From: CAVWUA01 sp963758025
Lineage (GTDB): Bacteria > Planctomycetota > Planctomycetia > Isosphaerales > Isosphaeraceae
Direction: 5' to 3'
DNA length: 64,000 nt
Assembly (NCBI GenBank): GCA_963758025.1
Contig: CAVWUA010000005.1
Coordinates: 1 to 64,000 of the forward strand
The notes beneath the pieces were generated by a model that was not told the origin of the DNA, did not search any database, and saw nothing but the letters and a program-made list of their open reading frames with translations. Below are positions 8,132 to 19,066 of this stretch, piece by piece. Each line of letters opens with the position of its first letter. The first letter of the stretch is position 1. Position numbers and translations under genes: made by a program.

Positions 8132-8872
8132 ATGCTTCGATTCCTCACGTGTCTTTTGGTGTCCACAACCATGCTCGCCGTCGAATCCACCACCCATGCC
8201 GCCGAAGAACCTTCCAGCATCAGCGTCACGGGAAGAGGGAAAATATCCACCGCGCCCGACGTCGCGGAGATCCAGATGGGGGTCATCACGCAAGGTCCGA
8301 CCGCCCGAGAGGCGCTCGCCGCCAATAACGAATCCATGACACGCCTTCAGGAGATCCTGAAAGAGCGAGGGGTGGCGAACAAGGACGTGCAGACGACCCA
8401 GTTTAGCGTGAACCCGCAGTATTCCCAGCCACCGCGGCAGGCTCCGGGACAGGCACCGCAGGAGGAGCCGTTCGTACCGCGGATCGTGGGTTATCAGGTC
8501 AATAACACGGTGCAGATCACGGCGCGGGATCTGACGAAGTTGGGAGCCCTGCTCGATGCGGTCGTGCAAGCGGGAGCCAATCAGATGTACGGGATCAGCT
8601 TCCGGGTTGACGATCCCGAGACGTTGCTCGATCAGGCTCGTAAGGATGCGATGGCGAACGCGAAGCGAAAGGCCGAGCTTCTGGCCGGAGAAGCGGGAGT
8701 CGTGGTTGGAATGCCGCTGAGCATCCGGGAGGAGGGAGCCCCCTCGCCTCCTCAGCCAATGATGATGCGACGATCGGCCATGATCGCGGATTCGGCGGTT
8801 CCCATCGCTTCGGGAGAGCAGGAACTATCCGTTTCCGTGCATGTCGTTTACGAGTTGAAGGCTCCCAAGTAA
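8132..8872 (+). CDS. SIMPL (DUF541) domain protein, exported
   Basis: A 246-residue protein with a signal peptide (RFLTCLLVSTTMLAVESTTHA). The mature part is a SIMPL/DUF541 domain: SISVTGRGKISTAPDVAEIQ at the start, REALAANNESMTRLQEIL, DVQTTQFSVNPQYSQPP, and a C-terminal ARKDAMANAKRKAELLAGEAG helix. The family is periplasmic or surface-associated, with roles proposed in stress and envelope biology but no fixed reaction. It lies 51 bases after the permease on the same strand and may be cotranscribed, though a functional link is not evident. Confidence 0.85.
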   Translation: MLRFLTCLLVSTTMLAVESTTHAAEEPSSISVTGRGKISTAPDVAEIQMGVITQGPTAREALAANNESMTRLQEILKERGVANKDVQTTQFSVNPQYSQPPRQAPGQAPQEEPFVPRIVGYQVNNTVQITARDLTKLGALLDAVVQAGANQMYGISFRVDDPETLLDQARKDAMANAKRKAELLAGEAGVVVGMPLSIREEGAPSPPQPMMMRRSAMIADSAVPIASGEQELSVSVHVVYELKAPK

Positions 8873-9168
8873 GCCAAAACGCGGGGAGAGCGGCTCAAGG
8901 TGCGTGGGGTCGGAAGCCGATGCTTCGCATTGACAGTCCGCCGGGGTGGGTCTAGGATGCGGCCGCGCATCGCCATTCCCCTCGGGCGAGACTGCTCGAT
9001 GGACCTGCGACGTTGCCACCTCGGTTTTGGGGACCGAGGGCCTGGTCGAGGCGATCCGCCTCGTGTGCGCTCGATCCGGTACCCTGCCGGCCGGGGCGTC
9101 CGCGGGAACTTTGACCAGAGCGTGCGGAACGGACTCCGACCGATCTTCAGGGAAGTGCGACCGCGCCC

Positions 9169-10680
9169 ATGGCCATCACGCCGATCACACCGAGAACGGT
9201 TCGCACGCTTCGCTCCGCCCCATCCCCGGTCCGTTCCCCCTCCAGGACCCAGACCCGCAACCGAACATCTCCGCCGCGCCGGATCGCCAAGAATTTCGCG
9301 GCCCTGAGCCTCGCGGAAATCGCCTGCCGCTGCACGTCGGTCGCGGTGACACTGTACCTGGCCAAGCGGCTCGACACGTCCGGCTTTGGTCGCATCGAGT
9401 TCGCCTTCAACGTGGTTTTCTGGCTGGTCTTGCTCGTGCGCGAGGGGTTCGACGTGATCGCCTCGCGGGAGATCGCCCGACATCCCCAACTGATCCGCCC
9501 GCTCGTCAACCACGTCCTGGCGATCCGGGGGATGCTGGCCCTGGGTCTGCTCGGGATGTTGCTCCTGGTCGGTCGGTTCAGCCTCTCCGAGCCAACCGAT
9601 CGGGCGATCCTGGGGCTGTATGGCTTGATGCTCGTGTCCACGGCGCTGGGGCTGGATTTCGTCTATCGAGGCATCGAGCGAATGGGCCTGGTGGCGGTTT
9701 CCCTCGTCATCCGCACGGTCTTTTACGCCTCGGGCGTGGCCTTGTTAGTGGGCGACGCCTCACGGATCGTGTGGGTGCCGGCCTGCCTGTTCACGGGAGA
9801 GATGTGCGGGATCTCCTTGATCTGGTTCATCTACATCCGGCAATTCGGTGTACCCCGCCCTGCCCTTCGGGGGGATAAATTCCTGAGGGTGTTTCTCCGG
9901 CGTGGTCGCCCGGTCTATATGATTCAGATCTCCCAGGCAGTCATCGGATCGGTCGATTTGCTGATTGTCGGCATGATGAGCGGCTGGTCGAATGTGGGTC
10001 TCTACAGCGCACCACACCGGATGGTCACGGCCATTCTGACGTTCGGGCTGATCTTTCAGCAGGTGATCTTCCCCTCACTGGCCCGCACCTGGCGCGACAC
10101 CCCAGAGTCGGGACGTCGGATGCTCGATGTTCTGGTCCGGGTGCTCGTGCTGGTTCTGTTGCCGATGGCTGTCGGCGCCTCGGTACTCTCCAGTTCCCTG
10201 GTCCGGTATCTCTTTCGAGACTCCTACGCGCAGGCGGCGCTTTTACTCGCGGTGGGGATCTGGCGGGCTCCCTTGCTCGCCCTGGCGTATCTTTACCAGA
10301 CCACCTTGATCGCCTTGAACCGGGAATCCGCGGGTGTGCGGTTGCTGGTCGCCGGAGCGATCGGCTCGGGACCGTTGGTCGCGGCGTTCCACTGGTGGTT
10401 TGGCCTCCCGGGCGCGGCGGCAGCGGTGGTCTTGATTGGTTTCAGTCTGGCCTTCGCCGGTCATCGTCTCGTGGCTCGAACGGGGCGCGAGCCGGTCTGG
10501 CACCATCACCTCGGTCGTCCCCTGGCGGCGTCCATCGCGATGGTTCCCGTCTGCCTGATGCTCCGACAGGTGCATGTTTTGCTCGCCATCGGTGGCGGAG
10601 CGCTGACGTACTTCGCCGCGCTCTCCATTCTGGGGGGGCTGAGGAAAAAAGATTTGCGAACCCTGCTGAATCGCAATTGA
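9169..10680 (+). CDS. Oligosaccharide flippase (Wzx/MATE-like)
   Basis: A 503-residue integral membrane protein. The first 40 residues are Pro/Arg/Thr-rich and may be partly untranslated. From residue 45 on it follows the polysaccharide-export flippase pattern: FAALSLAEIACRCTSVAVTLYL, then 12 or so hydrophobic helices with short loops, and the typical MVTAILTFGLIFQQVIFPSLAR segment. It should move lipid-linked sugars across the inner membrane. It heads a plus-strand cassette with a GT4 glycosyltransferase (113 bases downstream) and a YfhO-like protein, which supports surface glycan assembly. Confidence 0.85.
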   Translation: MAITPITPRTVRTLRSAPSPVRSPSRTQTRNRTSPPRRIAKNFAALSLAEIACRCTSVAVTLYLAKRLDTSGFGRIEFAFNVVFWLVLLVREGFDVIASREIARHPQLIRPLVNHVLAIRGMLALGLLGMLLLVGRFSLSEPTDRAILGLYGLMLVSTALGLDFVYRGIERMGLVAVSLVIRTVFYASGVALLVGDASRIVWVPACLFTGEMCGISLIWFIYIRQFGVPRPALRGDKFLRVFLRRGRPVYMIQISQAVIGSVDLLIVGMMSGWSNVGLYSAPHRMVTAILTFGLIFQQVIFPSLARTWRDTPESGRRMLDVLVRVLVLVLLPMAVGASVLSSSLVRYLFRDSYAQAALLLAVGIWRAPLLALAYLYQTTLIALNRESAGVRLLVAGAIGSGPLVAAFHWWFGLPGAAAAVVLIGFSLAFAGHRLVARTGREPVWHHHLGRPLAASIAMVPVCLMLRQVHVLLAIGGGALTYFAALSILGGLRKKDLRTLLNRN

Positions 10681-10793
10681 AAGCTCGCCGAGCGCGAATC
10701 CGGCTAGCCAGGATCAGCGGGACTTGGTAAAGCACCCCGATCAAGAATCGACGTCAAGGAACGCGTCGGACAGATAGCGACAGGAGGTCGCCG

Positions 10794-12056
10794 TTGAAAT
10801 TCTGCATGGTCACGACGTTCTTCGGCGCCCACAGTTTCGGGGGCGACGCCGCGTATGTCGATCGCCTATCGGGAGCCCTGGCGCGTCGTGGACACGAGGT
10901 TCACGTCCTGCATTGCGCGGATGCGTTTCAGGCGGTCCGAGGTGCTCATCCACTCCGTCCCTACCAGCCGCCACCGGGAGTGACGGTCCATACGTTGGAA
11001 AGCCGTCTTGGAATCCTTTCCCCCCTCGCCACGCAAGTTCTGGGAAAGCCGGTGTTCAAGACCGAGGCTCTCCGTGAGGCTCTGGAGGCGATCGACACCG
11101 ATGTCGTGCACTTTCACAACATCTCGCTGGTCGGTGGGCCGGGGGTGCTTCATATGGGCCGCGACGCCGTCCGAATCATGACGGCGCACGAGCACTGGCT
11201 CATCTGTCCGATGCACCTGCTCTGGAAATACGGAAAGAAGCCGTGCGATCGTCAGAATTGTATCCGCTGCTCCCTCGCCGGTCGACGTCCTCCGCAGTTC
11301 TGGCGTTATACCGGGGCAATCGATCGTGGGCTTCAGCAACTCGACGCTCTGATCTTCCCCAGCCGTCATGCATTGGAAGAGCATCGCTGCCGGGGCATCG
11401 GCGCACCGATGATTCATCTGCCTTACTTTCTACCCGATGACTGGTCCGGGGGGATCGAGGACGAGGAGCCCGAGCCGACGAGGCGCCCCTACGTGGCCGC
11501 CGCGGGGCGATTGGTCGCGATGAAGGGGTTCCAGCGCCTGATCCCGATCATGCGGCTCCTGCCGGAGGTCGATCTCCGCATCGCCGGGACCGGCCCCTTC
11601 GAGCGACGGCTTAAATCGCTCGCGAAGGGCCTGCCGAACGTGCATTTCGAAGGACTCCTCGGTGGCCCACAACTCGCCCGGTTGTTCCACGGAGCCCGGG
11701 CCGTGGTTGTGCCCTCGCTCTTTCCCGAGACATTCGGTTACGTCGTGCTGGAAGCGTTTGCCGTCCGCACCCCCGTTGTCGTCCACCAAGGCGGCGGAGC
11801 CTTGCAGGAAACGGGCGTGATGAGTGGTGGGGGACTGGGTTACGAGACCGACGCCGAACTCCTTCTGGCGTTGCGACGGGTCGTTCACGACGAGAAGCTC
11901 CGCGATGATTTGGCGCACCGGGGCTACGCCCTCCGCACCGGGGAATGGTCAGAAGCGGCCCACCTGGATCGCTACTTCTCGCTGATTCAGGACATTCGCT
12001 CATCTCGCCCGGCAATGACACCGCATCAAACCGCCCGCAGGGTCAAGGTGTCGTAA
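10794..12056 (+). CDS. Glycosyltransferase family 4
   Basis: A 420-residue protein starting at TTG 10794 behind AGGAGG with 6-base spacing. The N-terminal domain has the GT4 opening (FGGDAAYVDRLSGALARRGH) and DVVHFHNISL. A Cys-rich insert (CPMHLLWKY... C...C..C, about residues 140-162) is common in this subfamily and may bind zinc. The C-terminal donor domain has GRLVAMKGFQRLI and the EX7E motif in FPETFGYVVLEAFA. It likely adds a sugar to a lipid-linked precursor. It follows the flippase and precedes the YfhO-like gene. Confidence 0.9.
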   Translation: MKFCMVTTFFGAHSFGGDAAYVDRLSGALARRGHEVHVLHCADAFQAVRGAHPLRPYQPPPGVTVHTLESRLGILSPLATQVLGKPVFKTEALREALEAIDTDVVHFHNISLVGGPGVLHMGRDAVRIMTAHEHWLICPMHLLWKYGKKPCDRQNCIRCSLAGRRPPQFWRYTGAIDRGLQQLDALIFPSRHALEEHRCRGIGAPMIHLPYFLPDDWSGGIEDEEPEPTRRPYVAAAGRLVAMKGFQRLIPIMRLLPEVDLRIAGTGPFERRLKSLAKGLPNVHFEGLLGGPQLARLFHGARAVVVPSLFPETFGYVVLEAFAVRTPVVVHQGGGALQETGVMSGGGLGYETDAELLLALRRVVHDEKLRDDLAHRGYALRTGEWSEAAHLDRYFSLIQDIRSSRPAMTPHQTARRVKVS

Positions 12057-12111
12057 ACGACGTCCCCGGAATACTCAACTCCGCGACGGAACTTCCTTCG
12101 AGACCACCCCC

Positions 12112-14608
12112 ATGAGCCTGACGCCGCGGAAGCTGTTCCTCGTGCCCCCGTTCGTCTGGACGCTCCTGGCGATCCTGTTCTGCTTCAGCCGCCTGGTCGT
12201 TTCTCCCGGAGATCTTCTGGTCGATGGGACGCGAGCGAGCGTGGATGACGCGGTGCGGCCAGGTCATCGAGTGCCGGGAAATGACCTGACCCGACTGTTT
12301 CTCCCGCTGCACGAGAGAATTGGCGCTCGGATCGTCAAGAATGGCCATCTCCCGCTCTGGGACCCAGCCGGGTTCGGTGGTCGTCCCCTCGTGGGAAATC
12401 CGCAAGCCGGAATGGCCTATCCGCCGGTCTGGCTGGCCTGGTGGTCGAGACAGCCCTCGGCACTCTGCTGGATCACCCTCGGGCATTTGATCTGGGGTGC
12501 GCTCGGGGTGTACTTTTTCTGCCGAGGTCTCGGTCCCGACCCATGGTCCTCGGCGGTCGCCGCGGGATGTTTTGCCCTGTCCCCCTACCTTCTCGCCCAG
12601 ATCTATGAGGGACATTATCCGCACGTCTGGACAGCAAGCTGGTATCCTTGGGCTTTCCTCCTCTTCGAGCGATTCCGTCGCGGAGCGCGAGGAGCGATGG
12701 CTGGGCTGTCGCTCATTCTCGCCTTGGCCTTTCTCACGGGCCACCTTCAAGAATGGTTCTACCTGATCATCGCAATGAGCCTTTGGTTGCTGGTCAGCGG
12801 AATCCACAATGCTCGAACAGGCAAGCGTGGAGAGGCCATTCTTCAGTCGATGTGCTGGATCGGGGTCGTGGGGCTGACCCTGGGCCTGGTTTCGCTGGAA
12901 TTGATCCCGGATGCGAGGGCTCAGAGCTGGGCGCTCCGTGGAAATGGGTTCTCATTGAAAGATGCGAGCCGCTATCACATTAGCCCGATCAATCTGCTTC
13001 AGCTTCTCAATCCCGGTGCTCTGGGTGGCCCTGCCGACTACTTTGGCCATGACAATTACTGGGAGACGATTCTGGGATTTGGCTGGGTCGCGCTGATCCT
13101 GGCTGTTCTGTCGCTGGGACGATCCCCCCGTCGCGTCGAGGTCCGTTGCTGGTCGATCCTCGTTCTCGCCTCCATCTGGTTCGCGGCGGGGCGTAGGCTG
13201 GGATTTTTTGCTTTCATGGTCGAGATCTTTCCAGGCTTCAACCAGTTCCGGGTGCCCTCACGTTCCCTCTTCCTGGCGAATCTCGGCGTGGCTGTGCTCG
13301 TCGGCCTCGGACTTGAGGCGGTCCGCCTGGTGGATCTGGCTCCCGTCGTCCGACGCTACTGGCGGGTCGTGGGGTGCATTGCCGTATTTCTTGGCACGAC
13401 TCTCGTCGTGGGTTCCTGTCTCGGCGTGGGATACAACACCCCTTCCCTCTTCCGCCAGACCGACCATTCGGCCCACTTGAACCGCGAACGCGAGCTGGCT
13501 CGCTGGCTTCGAGGCGGATCCAAGGTGGCTCATGATCCGACGTTCTGGACCGTTTGTCTTGGCACGGGAGCAATCCTCCTCTGGATGACAGGACGGCCGT
13601 CTCAGCGTCAGGTCGGGGTTCGAGCGATCGGCTTACTGGCCCTGGCGGAATTAACGTGGTACGGACACTCGGTCATTCAGACCACCCCCGTTGAGGACTT
13701 GCTCGGTACCGACCCAGTGGCCGCGGCCATTCACCGACTTCATACAGCGGAACCCTTCCGCATCCGCGCACGCGATGCCTTCTACAACGACCTGCGGGCA
13801 GTTCACGCGGGTTTGGAAAAGACGAACTTGAATGATTACTTCCAACTTGCCCACGCTGCCGACATGTATGAGACACTGTACCCGCTGTTTGAAAGCCGTC
13901 CTCTCAACGAGCGATCGAGAACTCGGAAGGCACGTGCGATCCGCGAGGACGTGCTTGATCGGATGAATGTCGCCTTCCTCGTCACGGATCGGCGAGAGCC
14001 GGGCGCGGATTGGCCTATCGCCGCGGAAGGAATGTCGAAAGGTAAACCCTTCTGGTTGTATCGAAACGACAACGTCCTGCCCAGAGCGTACGTTGTACCG
14101 AGAGCCAGGCTGGTCTCCGAGGGACCAGAGACGCTGGACCAATTCCCGGTCGTTCCATCCCGGGAAGCCGTACTGATGCCGTTCGACCCACTCGGGAACA
14201 GCGGAACCAAGACAACCCTTCAAGGCGGCCAGTTACGACGCAACGGACCCAGATCGGGTTCGCGTGACGGTCAAAACACGCTCGCCTGGCCTGCTCGTCG
14301 TGGCGGACACCTGGATGCCCGGCTGGCAAGCAAAAGTGGATGGTATGGCGAGTCCGATATATCGCGGGAATCACGCGCAGCGCGTCATTCCGTTGCCTCG
14401 GGCAGGAAATCACGAGGTGGTGATGACTTACCATCCCCCCGGTCGGAGCACGGGAATGCTCCTTTCGGCGATATCGGGGATTCTCTGCCTCGCGATGCTC
14501 GCGTGCGCGAGCCGCCACCGCGGAATGACGCGGTACCAGACGAACGGTTTCCTCAGACCCAACCATGCCGCTTGCGAAGCCACCATTCGAGCGTCAGCAG
14601 GACGATGA
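12112..14608 (+). CDS. YfhO-like membrane protein (frameshift near 14217)
   Basis: The protein has about a dozen hydrophobic helices from residue 10 to 460 and then a soluble C-terminal half, as in YfhO and related GT-C-type proteins thought to modify lipid-linked or teichoic glycans. The N-terminal half has the family features PLWDPAGFGGRPLVGNPQAG and QIYEGHYPHVWTASWYPWAF. The frame breaks in the CCC at 14216-14218: removing one C joins GNSGTKTT to FKAASYDATDPDRVRVTVK and the conserved PGLLVVADTWMPGWQAKVDG. The repaired product has about 831 residues. Read without repair, the frame runs to 14745 in unrelated sequence. Its end overlaps the convergent VWA gene by 56 bases. Confidence 0.8.
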
Positions 14609-16760
14609 AGAGCAGAAAGAAAGGCCAATTGTCCCAGAGTCGGACTTCTTTTTGCACGACCGACTCCGTAATGTCATCGGCATCGATGGTCTTGAGATAC
14701 GCGGCAAGTTGCTCTGGGGGGATCGTCCTTCCACCGGTTACCTGAGCGATCTGTCGGAGAAGACCGAAATCGGCCGCCGGATTGTCCAGCTCGCGGTTAT
14801 CCTCGTACACGAGAAAACGGGCGGAGTCGCGACCAAGCTCCTGACCATTTCGATGTCCACGGACTGAGACGCGATATTCTCCAGGCTCACCGGTGGCGAA
14901 GTAGTTCGCGTGATATTCGTTCCCCTGGTTGAACAGGGTGACCGGCTCCTTGGTGGGTTTCGGGCCAAGCGATTCAATCACCGTTTCAAATTGAACGTCG
15001 GTTAACGGATCTCCCTTTCCGTCACGTGCGGTGACAGTCAAGTCGAGCTTCTCACCGATGGAAATTCGCCGCTGGGCGAGCGTGAGGTTGATCTGGTTTT
15101 CGCCTTGATCCTCCTTGTGAGACAGCCAGAGGATCACCTGCCTCCAGAACCTGCGATGCGCCGCCTGACTGAGCTCGGAAAATCGATACCAGGGCCACGT
15201 CTCACCACCGAAGACCAGAACTCGTCCCTTTCCGACGTTGTCCTGCAAGACCATCAACGGCTCGCGTCCATCGGGTGTTTGCGCCAGGATGATCGCGGCC
15301 TTCTTCGCCGGTCCGAGCCGGTTGGCGCCGGGTATGGGAGGAAGCGCGTCCCAGATTTGTCGGTTCTTGGCGGGGTCGGAGTCGAGCCGGAGCACATAGC
15401 TCTCCAGACCGTTGACGTTGGGAACAACTTTTAAGCCCCCCTCCGGCTCAAGCTGGCCATCGCCGGGATGAATCTCGACGGGAAGAATATCGGCGATGTC
15501 GGTGTTCGCCCATCCCCCCGCGCCGAAGCTGTCACGACCCCCAAGCATCATCAGGCCCGCCCCATCCTGTACGCTACGCACGATGAGGTCGCGGTGAAGC
15601 CTCGACAGGTAGTTGGCGGGTAGGTCGCCGATGATGATCACGTCATAATGACCGGGTGCCAGCTCCTCCAGGGGAAGGACGGACGGGTCCTGCTCCGCCG
15701 GTCGGCGGAGGATGCGCAGCGTAAGCTGAATCTCCTGTGCCGAGTCAACTGCCCGGGGCAAGTACTTGACGTCCCACGACCAGTTCGGCCCCTGGAGGTA
15801 CAAGACCGCCAGGCCACCCTTCTGGACGGTGATATAATTACTGATCTGGTTATTCGTTTGGACGAGTTCTCCCTCCTTCGGCTGAGATTTGAGGGTCAGC
15901 CGGAACTCGCCTGGAAGCTGAGGGGTCCATTTCATCGAGACCGGAACGGTATCCGAACCTGGCTTCGCCCGGACGGTTGTCGTGGCAACTGGACTGTTCT
16001 GACCTTCAACGAAAAGTTCCACCTCGATCGGTTGATTCGGAAATCCGCGGACGCTCAGCGTTCCCCGAACTTCCAGCTCGTTCTTGACAAAAACCGTTGG
16101 ACCAGCGATCAGTTCACGGACGGCGATGTCGCGTGAAGTCTCGCCCGCGTTCTCCGAGCCGTACCCGACACCGACCACCGGAACCCCCTGCCCCTTGAGT
16201 CTCTCGGCGGCCAGGAGAGGAGGCATACCGGCGTTCGAAGCCCCATCAGACAGAACCAGGACGGAAACCAGACGCGTTCCAGCCATTCGCTTGAGCGTCT
16301 CGTCCAGCGCGGTCCCCAAGGCCGTCTGACGCCCTTCGGGCGGTGCGGTCTCCTCAGGGTTGAATTCGTGCAGCCCCGAATCAAAGCGGAGGGCCTTGAC
16401 CACGAGTTGTGGTTCTTGCGGCTTGAGGATCTTGAGCCAGTCGTCGAGTGCGTGCCGTGCCGTGTCCCAGCGGCTCTGATTATTCACCTCGTCGGTGATC
16501 CCCATGCTGGACGAACTGTCGAGCAGAAAGACCACCCCCGCCGTCTGCTTGATCTTTCGCATGACAAGCAACGATGGCTTCAATGCCGCCAGGACACAGA
16601 GAAGTACGGCTGCCAGGCGGAGGCCAAGCGCGATCCATCGCCAGCGACCTGTGGAACCGCGCAAGCGGAGACGGTAGGCCCAGAGAGTCAGGGCGATGAT
16701 CCCAATCGCCACAACGGCGATCAGAGGCCAGGGGGCGATTGGTGAGATCGTGGGGCTCAT
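14553..16760 (-). CDS. VWA-domain membrane protein, glutamine-amidotransferase-like
   Basis: A 735-residue protein. Two N-terminal membrane helices (about 10-27 and 43-60) precede a VWA-like domain with the metal-binding DSSSSMG near residue 80 and a later LVLSDGASN. The middle part is beta-rich (adhesin-like FVEGQNSPVATTT), followed by a type-1 glutamine-amidotransferase-like segment (HYDVIIIGDLPANYL, GLMMLGGRDSFGAGGW, GRVLVFGGETWPWYR). The C-terminus has a final helix (NWPFFLLFIVLLTLEWWLRK). It is the last gene of the MoxR-DUF58-BatA operon. Such proteins probably scaffold membrane or envelope stress complexes; no substrate is visible. Confidence 0.85.
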   Translation of the reverse strand: MSPTISPIAPWPLIAVVAIGIIALTLWAYRLRLRGSTGRWRWIALGLRLAAVLLCVLAALKPSLLVMRKIKQTAGVVFLLDSSSSMGITDEVNNQSRWDTARHALDDWLKILKPQEPQLVVKALRFDSGLHEFNPEETAPPEGRQTALGTALDETLKRMAGTRLVSVLVLSDGASNAGMPPLLAAERLKGQGVPVVGVGYGSENAGETSRDIAVRELIAGPTVFVKNELEVRGTLSVRGFPNQPIEVELFVEGQNSPVATTTVRAKPGSDTVPVSMKWTPQLPGEFRLTLKSQPKEGELVQTNNQISNYITVQKGGLAVLYLQGPNWSWDVKYLPRAVDSAQEIQLTLRILRRPAEQDPSVLPLEELAPGHYDVIIIGDLPANYLSRLHRDLIVRSVQDGAGLMMLGGRDSFGAGGWANTDIADILPVEIHPGDGQLEPEGGLKVVPNVNGLESYVLRLDSDPAKNRQIWDALPPIPGANRLGPAKKAAIILAQTPDGREPLMVLQDNVGKGRVLVFGGETWPWYRFSELSQAAHRRFWRQVILWLSHKEDQGENQINLTLAQRRISIGEKLDLTVTARDGKGDPLTDVQFETVIESLGPKPTKEPVTLFNQGNEYHANYFATGEPGEYRVSVRGHRNGQELGRDSARFLVYEDNRELDNPAADFGLLRQIAQVTGGRTIPPEQLAAYLKTIDADDITESVVQKEVRLWDNWPFFLLFIVLLTLEWWLRKRHGWV

Positions 16761-16818
16761 ACGCGACGTTCCACCCGGAAAACCGTCACCTCTTTCCCTG
16801 TCTGACTCAGGTCGTCAC

Positions 16819-19003
16819 TCACACAGTGGCCTTTTGCAAAGGGGACGCGGAACGTTCGCGGTAGAACGTATTCGCCAAAATGTTCTCACCCGTTACCAGA
16901 ATCAGAATCAAGGCCATCAGAAAAGGGAACAGCTCGCGTCCGACACGTTCATCAATCATGGCTCGTTTCAATTGATCGGGGTCCTCAGCGAGTGCGTAGT
17001 GCCCCTTTCCACCGAACAAGGTATCGAGATTCTCTTCCTTGAGTGTCACGATCTCCGTTTCCGCGCTCGGCGGATTGACACTGAATCCGAACGTCCGAGG
17101 CTTGGTCCGGTCCGCTCCGGATGCCGTGACCGTCCATTGTCCGATCAAAGGAGGGGCCGGGATCATCAAGGCCGATCCGCTGACGGGTTGACCGAGCCGG
17201 TCCGGTGACTCGATGCCAGGCCCCTTGACTGTGAAATTGGTGTAGCGCTGACCGTGTTCCAGAGGCAGGGTGACGTTCTCACCCGCCTCGTACGTCAGGC
17301 GTCGGTCCGCGACCCCAGCGAGATACGGAACCGTCTGATTCATCAGGTAAAAGAAGGACCAACCGACGATCGGAAAATCATTCCATGCCTCCCGAAGCTC
17401 CTGTTCGGTGTTTCCCGGTCGTCGCGACAGCGCCGTCGTCCAGAGCAAGACCCGACCGGCGCCCTGACCGGGAAAGGCCCGCTCCAGAAGTGCGTGGATC
17501 GCCATTCTGGTAGGATAGCAAGGTTCGTGTCCCTTGCGGCAATGGCGTGACCGCGCAATATTTGTCGATCGGCACGCTGGCCAGATCCGCCATGAGGTCT
17601 TGGGGATTGAACTCGAACAGCGGATGCCCCACGGCCGCCTTGCCAAAGGTGAACATCGGTTCCGAGGGGTCCTTGACCGTCCCGAAGGTTCCCGGGAGGA
17701 TTTGCGTGGGCACGCCCTCGTTGAGCGCGTCGATGGTGACTCGGTCTCCCAGGGCCACGACGAGCCCCCCCCCTTCCATCACATACTGGTTCAGTCGTCC
17801 CCAATCCGCGGGAGGCAGGTTGCGGACATTCAAAAGAAAGATGCAGGCATATTCCCTGAGCCTCGCGATGATGTCGGAAGACTCGAGTTGCGAGGTCAGC
17901 ATCCGATCCACTCGGAACGGAGGTGGTTCGCCAGCCATCAGCGCGTCGGCGACAAACGCGGCGTCGATATTTCGGTCCGAGACGATCAGCACCTTCAGAC
18001 GAGGCTGCACATCCAGCGTAAAATATCGGTGATCGTCGATCTCCAGGGGGTCTGGCTCACCCCCGATATGAACCTCTCCCTGATGCAGTCCTGGAGAGAG
18101 TTCGGGGCTCTCGAAGGTCACAACTGCCTCGCCGTCGGCGACCAACCGGACCTCTTTCTGGTCTCGCCGCTTCCCGTCGATCAGCAGTTCCGCCACGCGT
18201 TGCGTCGCCGGACCGATGGATTGAACCCGGACCCGGATCGGGACTTTTTCCTCGGCGGAGAGAAACAGGCTCGCCGGTTCGGCTTCGACGATCGATACGT
18301 TGCTGAGAACTTTGGGGGCCAGCCGGATCACGTAGGTGGAGATGCCACTCTTTTTTTTCGTGGCGAGGGCAAGTTCATCGACCGGTCGGCTCATGTCCCA
18401 GGCGGAACGAGCCAGATCGGTCAAGATACAGACCTCATGTCTCGGTTGCTCGGCATCGGCGACCGCCTTGTAAGCCAGCCCGACCCCCTCGTTCAAGGGA
18501 CGGTTCACCGCGTGTAGCGATAGTGCGTCGATTCGCTTCCTCGCCAACGCGGGAGAAAGTGGCGTCGGGGGAACCGATTCGGACGAATCGATGACATAAA
18601 TCCTGCTGGCTTCATGGGTCCGTTTGAGTAACTCCAAGGCCCGTTCCTTGGCCTCTTCCAGACGGGTCTTGTCCTTCTCCCGATAACCCATTGAGAGGCT
18701 CGTGTCGAAGACCAGGGCCAAGGCCGTGGGAACCTCCTGATCGCCAAGCGATGTCTTCGACCAGAGCCTGGGGCGGGCGAGGGCCAGAGCCATCAAGGCG
18801 ATCAAGGCCATCCGCGCCAGGAGCAAGAGCCAGTTTTTAATCCGCAAGCGCTTGCGCGAGCGCTTCTGTCGCTCGCGGATCAGTCGCAAGGCTGGAAACA
18901 CGACGTGCTTTGGCGTCTGCTTCATGAACAGGTGCAAGATCACCGGAACGGCCGCCAGGGTTGCACCCGCTACAAGCCCCGCATTGATGAAGATCGATTC
19001 CAT
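16819..19003 (-). CDS. BatA/VWA-domain membrane protein (frameshift near 17493)
   Basis: The N-terminus is BatA-like (AAVPVILHLFMKQTPKHVVFP) with two membrane helices, followed by a VWA domain with DTSLSMG near residue 103, then a beta-rich middle and a Rossmann-like segment (LKVLIVSDRNIDAAFVADAL). After LLSYQNGDP the frame changes: dropping one base near 17493 gives GDP-ALLERAFPGQGAGRVLLW, the expected continuation, and the last 225 residues end in a membrane helix (FPFLMALILILVTGENILA). The repaired length is about 727 residues. It sits 58 bases upstream of the second VWA gene and just downstream of DUF58. Confidence 0.82.
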
Positions 19004-19066
19004 GACGAACGACGACTCAGTAGGACCAGTGACTTCAGCACAAGGACGTGGAGTTCTTCAAGATTC

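Noticed and set aside
8900..9307. 135-residue open frame before the flippase
   Set aside because: It is an Arg/Pro-rich shadow overlapping the real gene start, with no motif.
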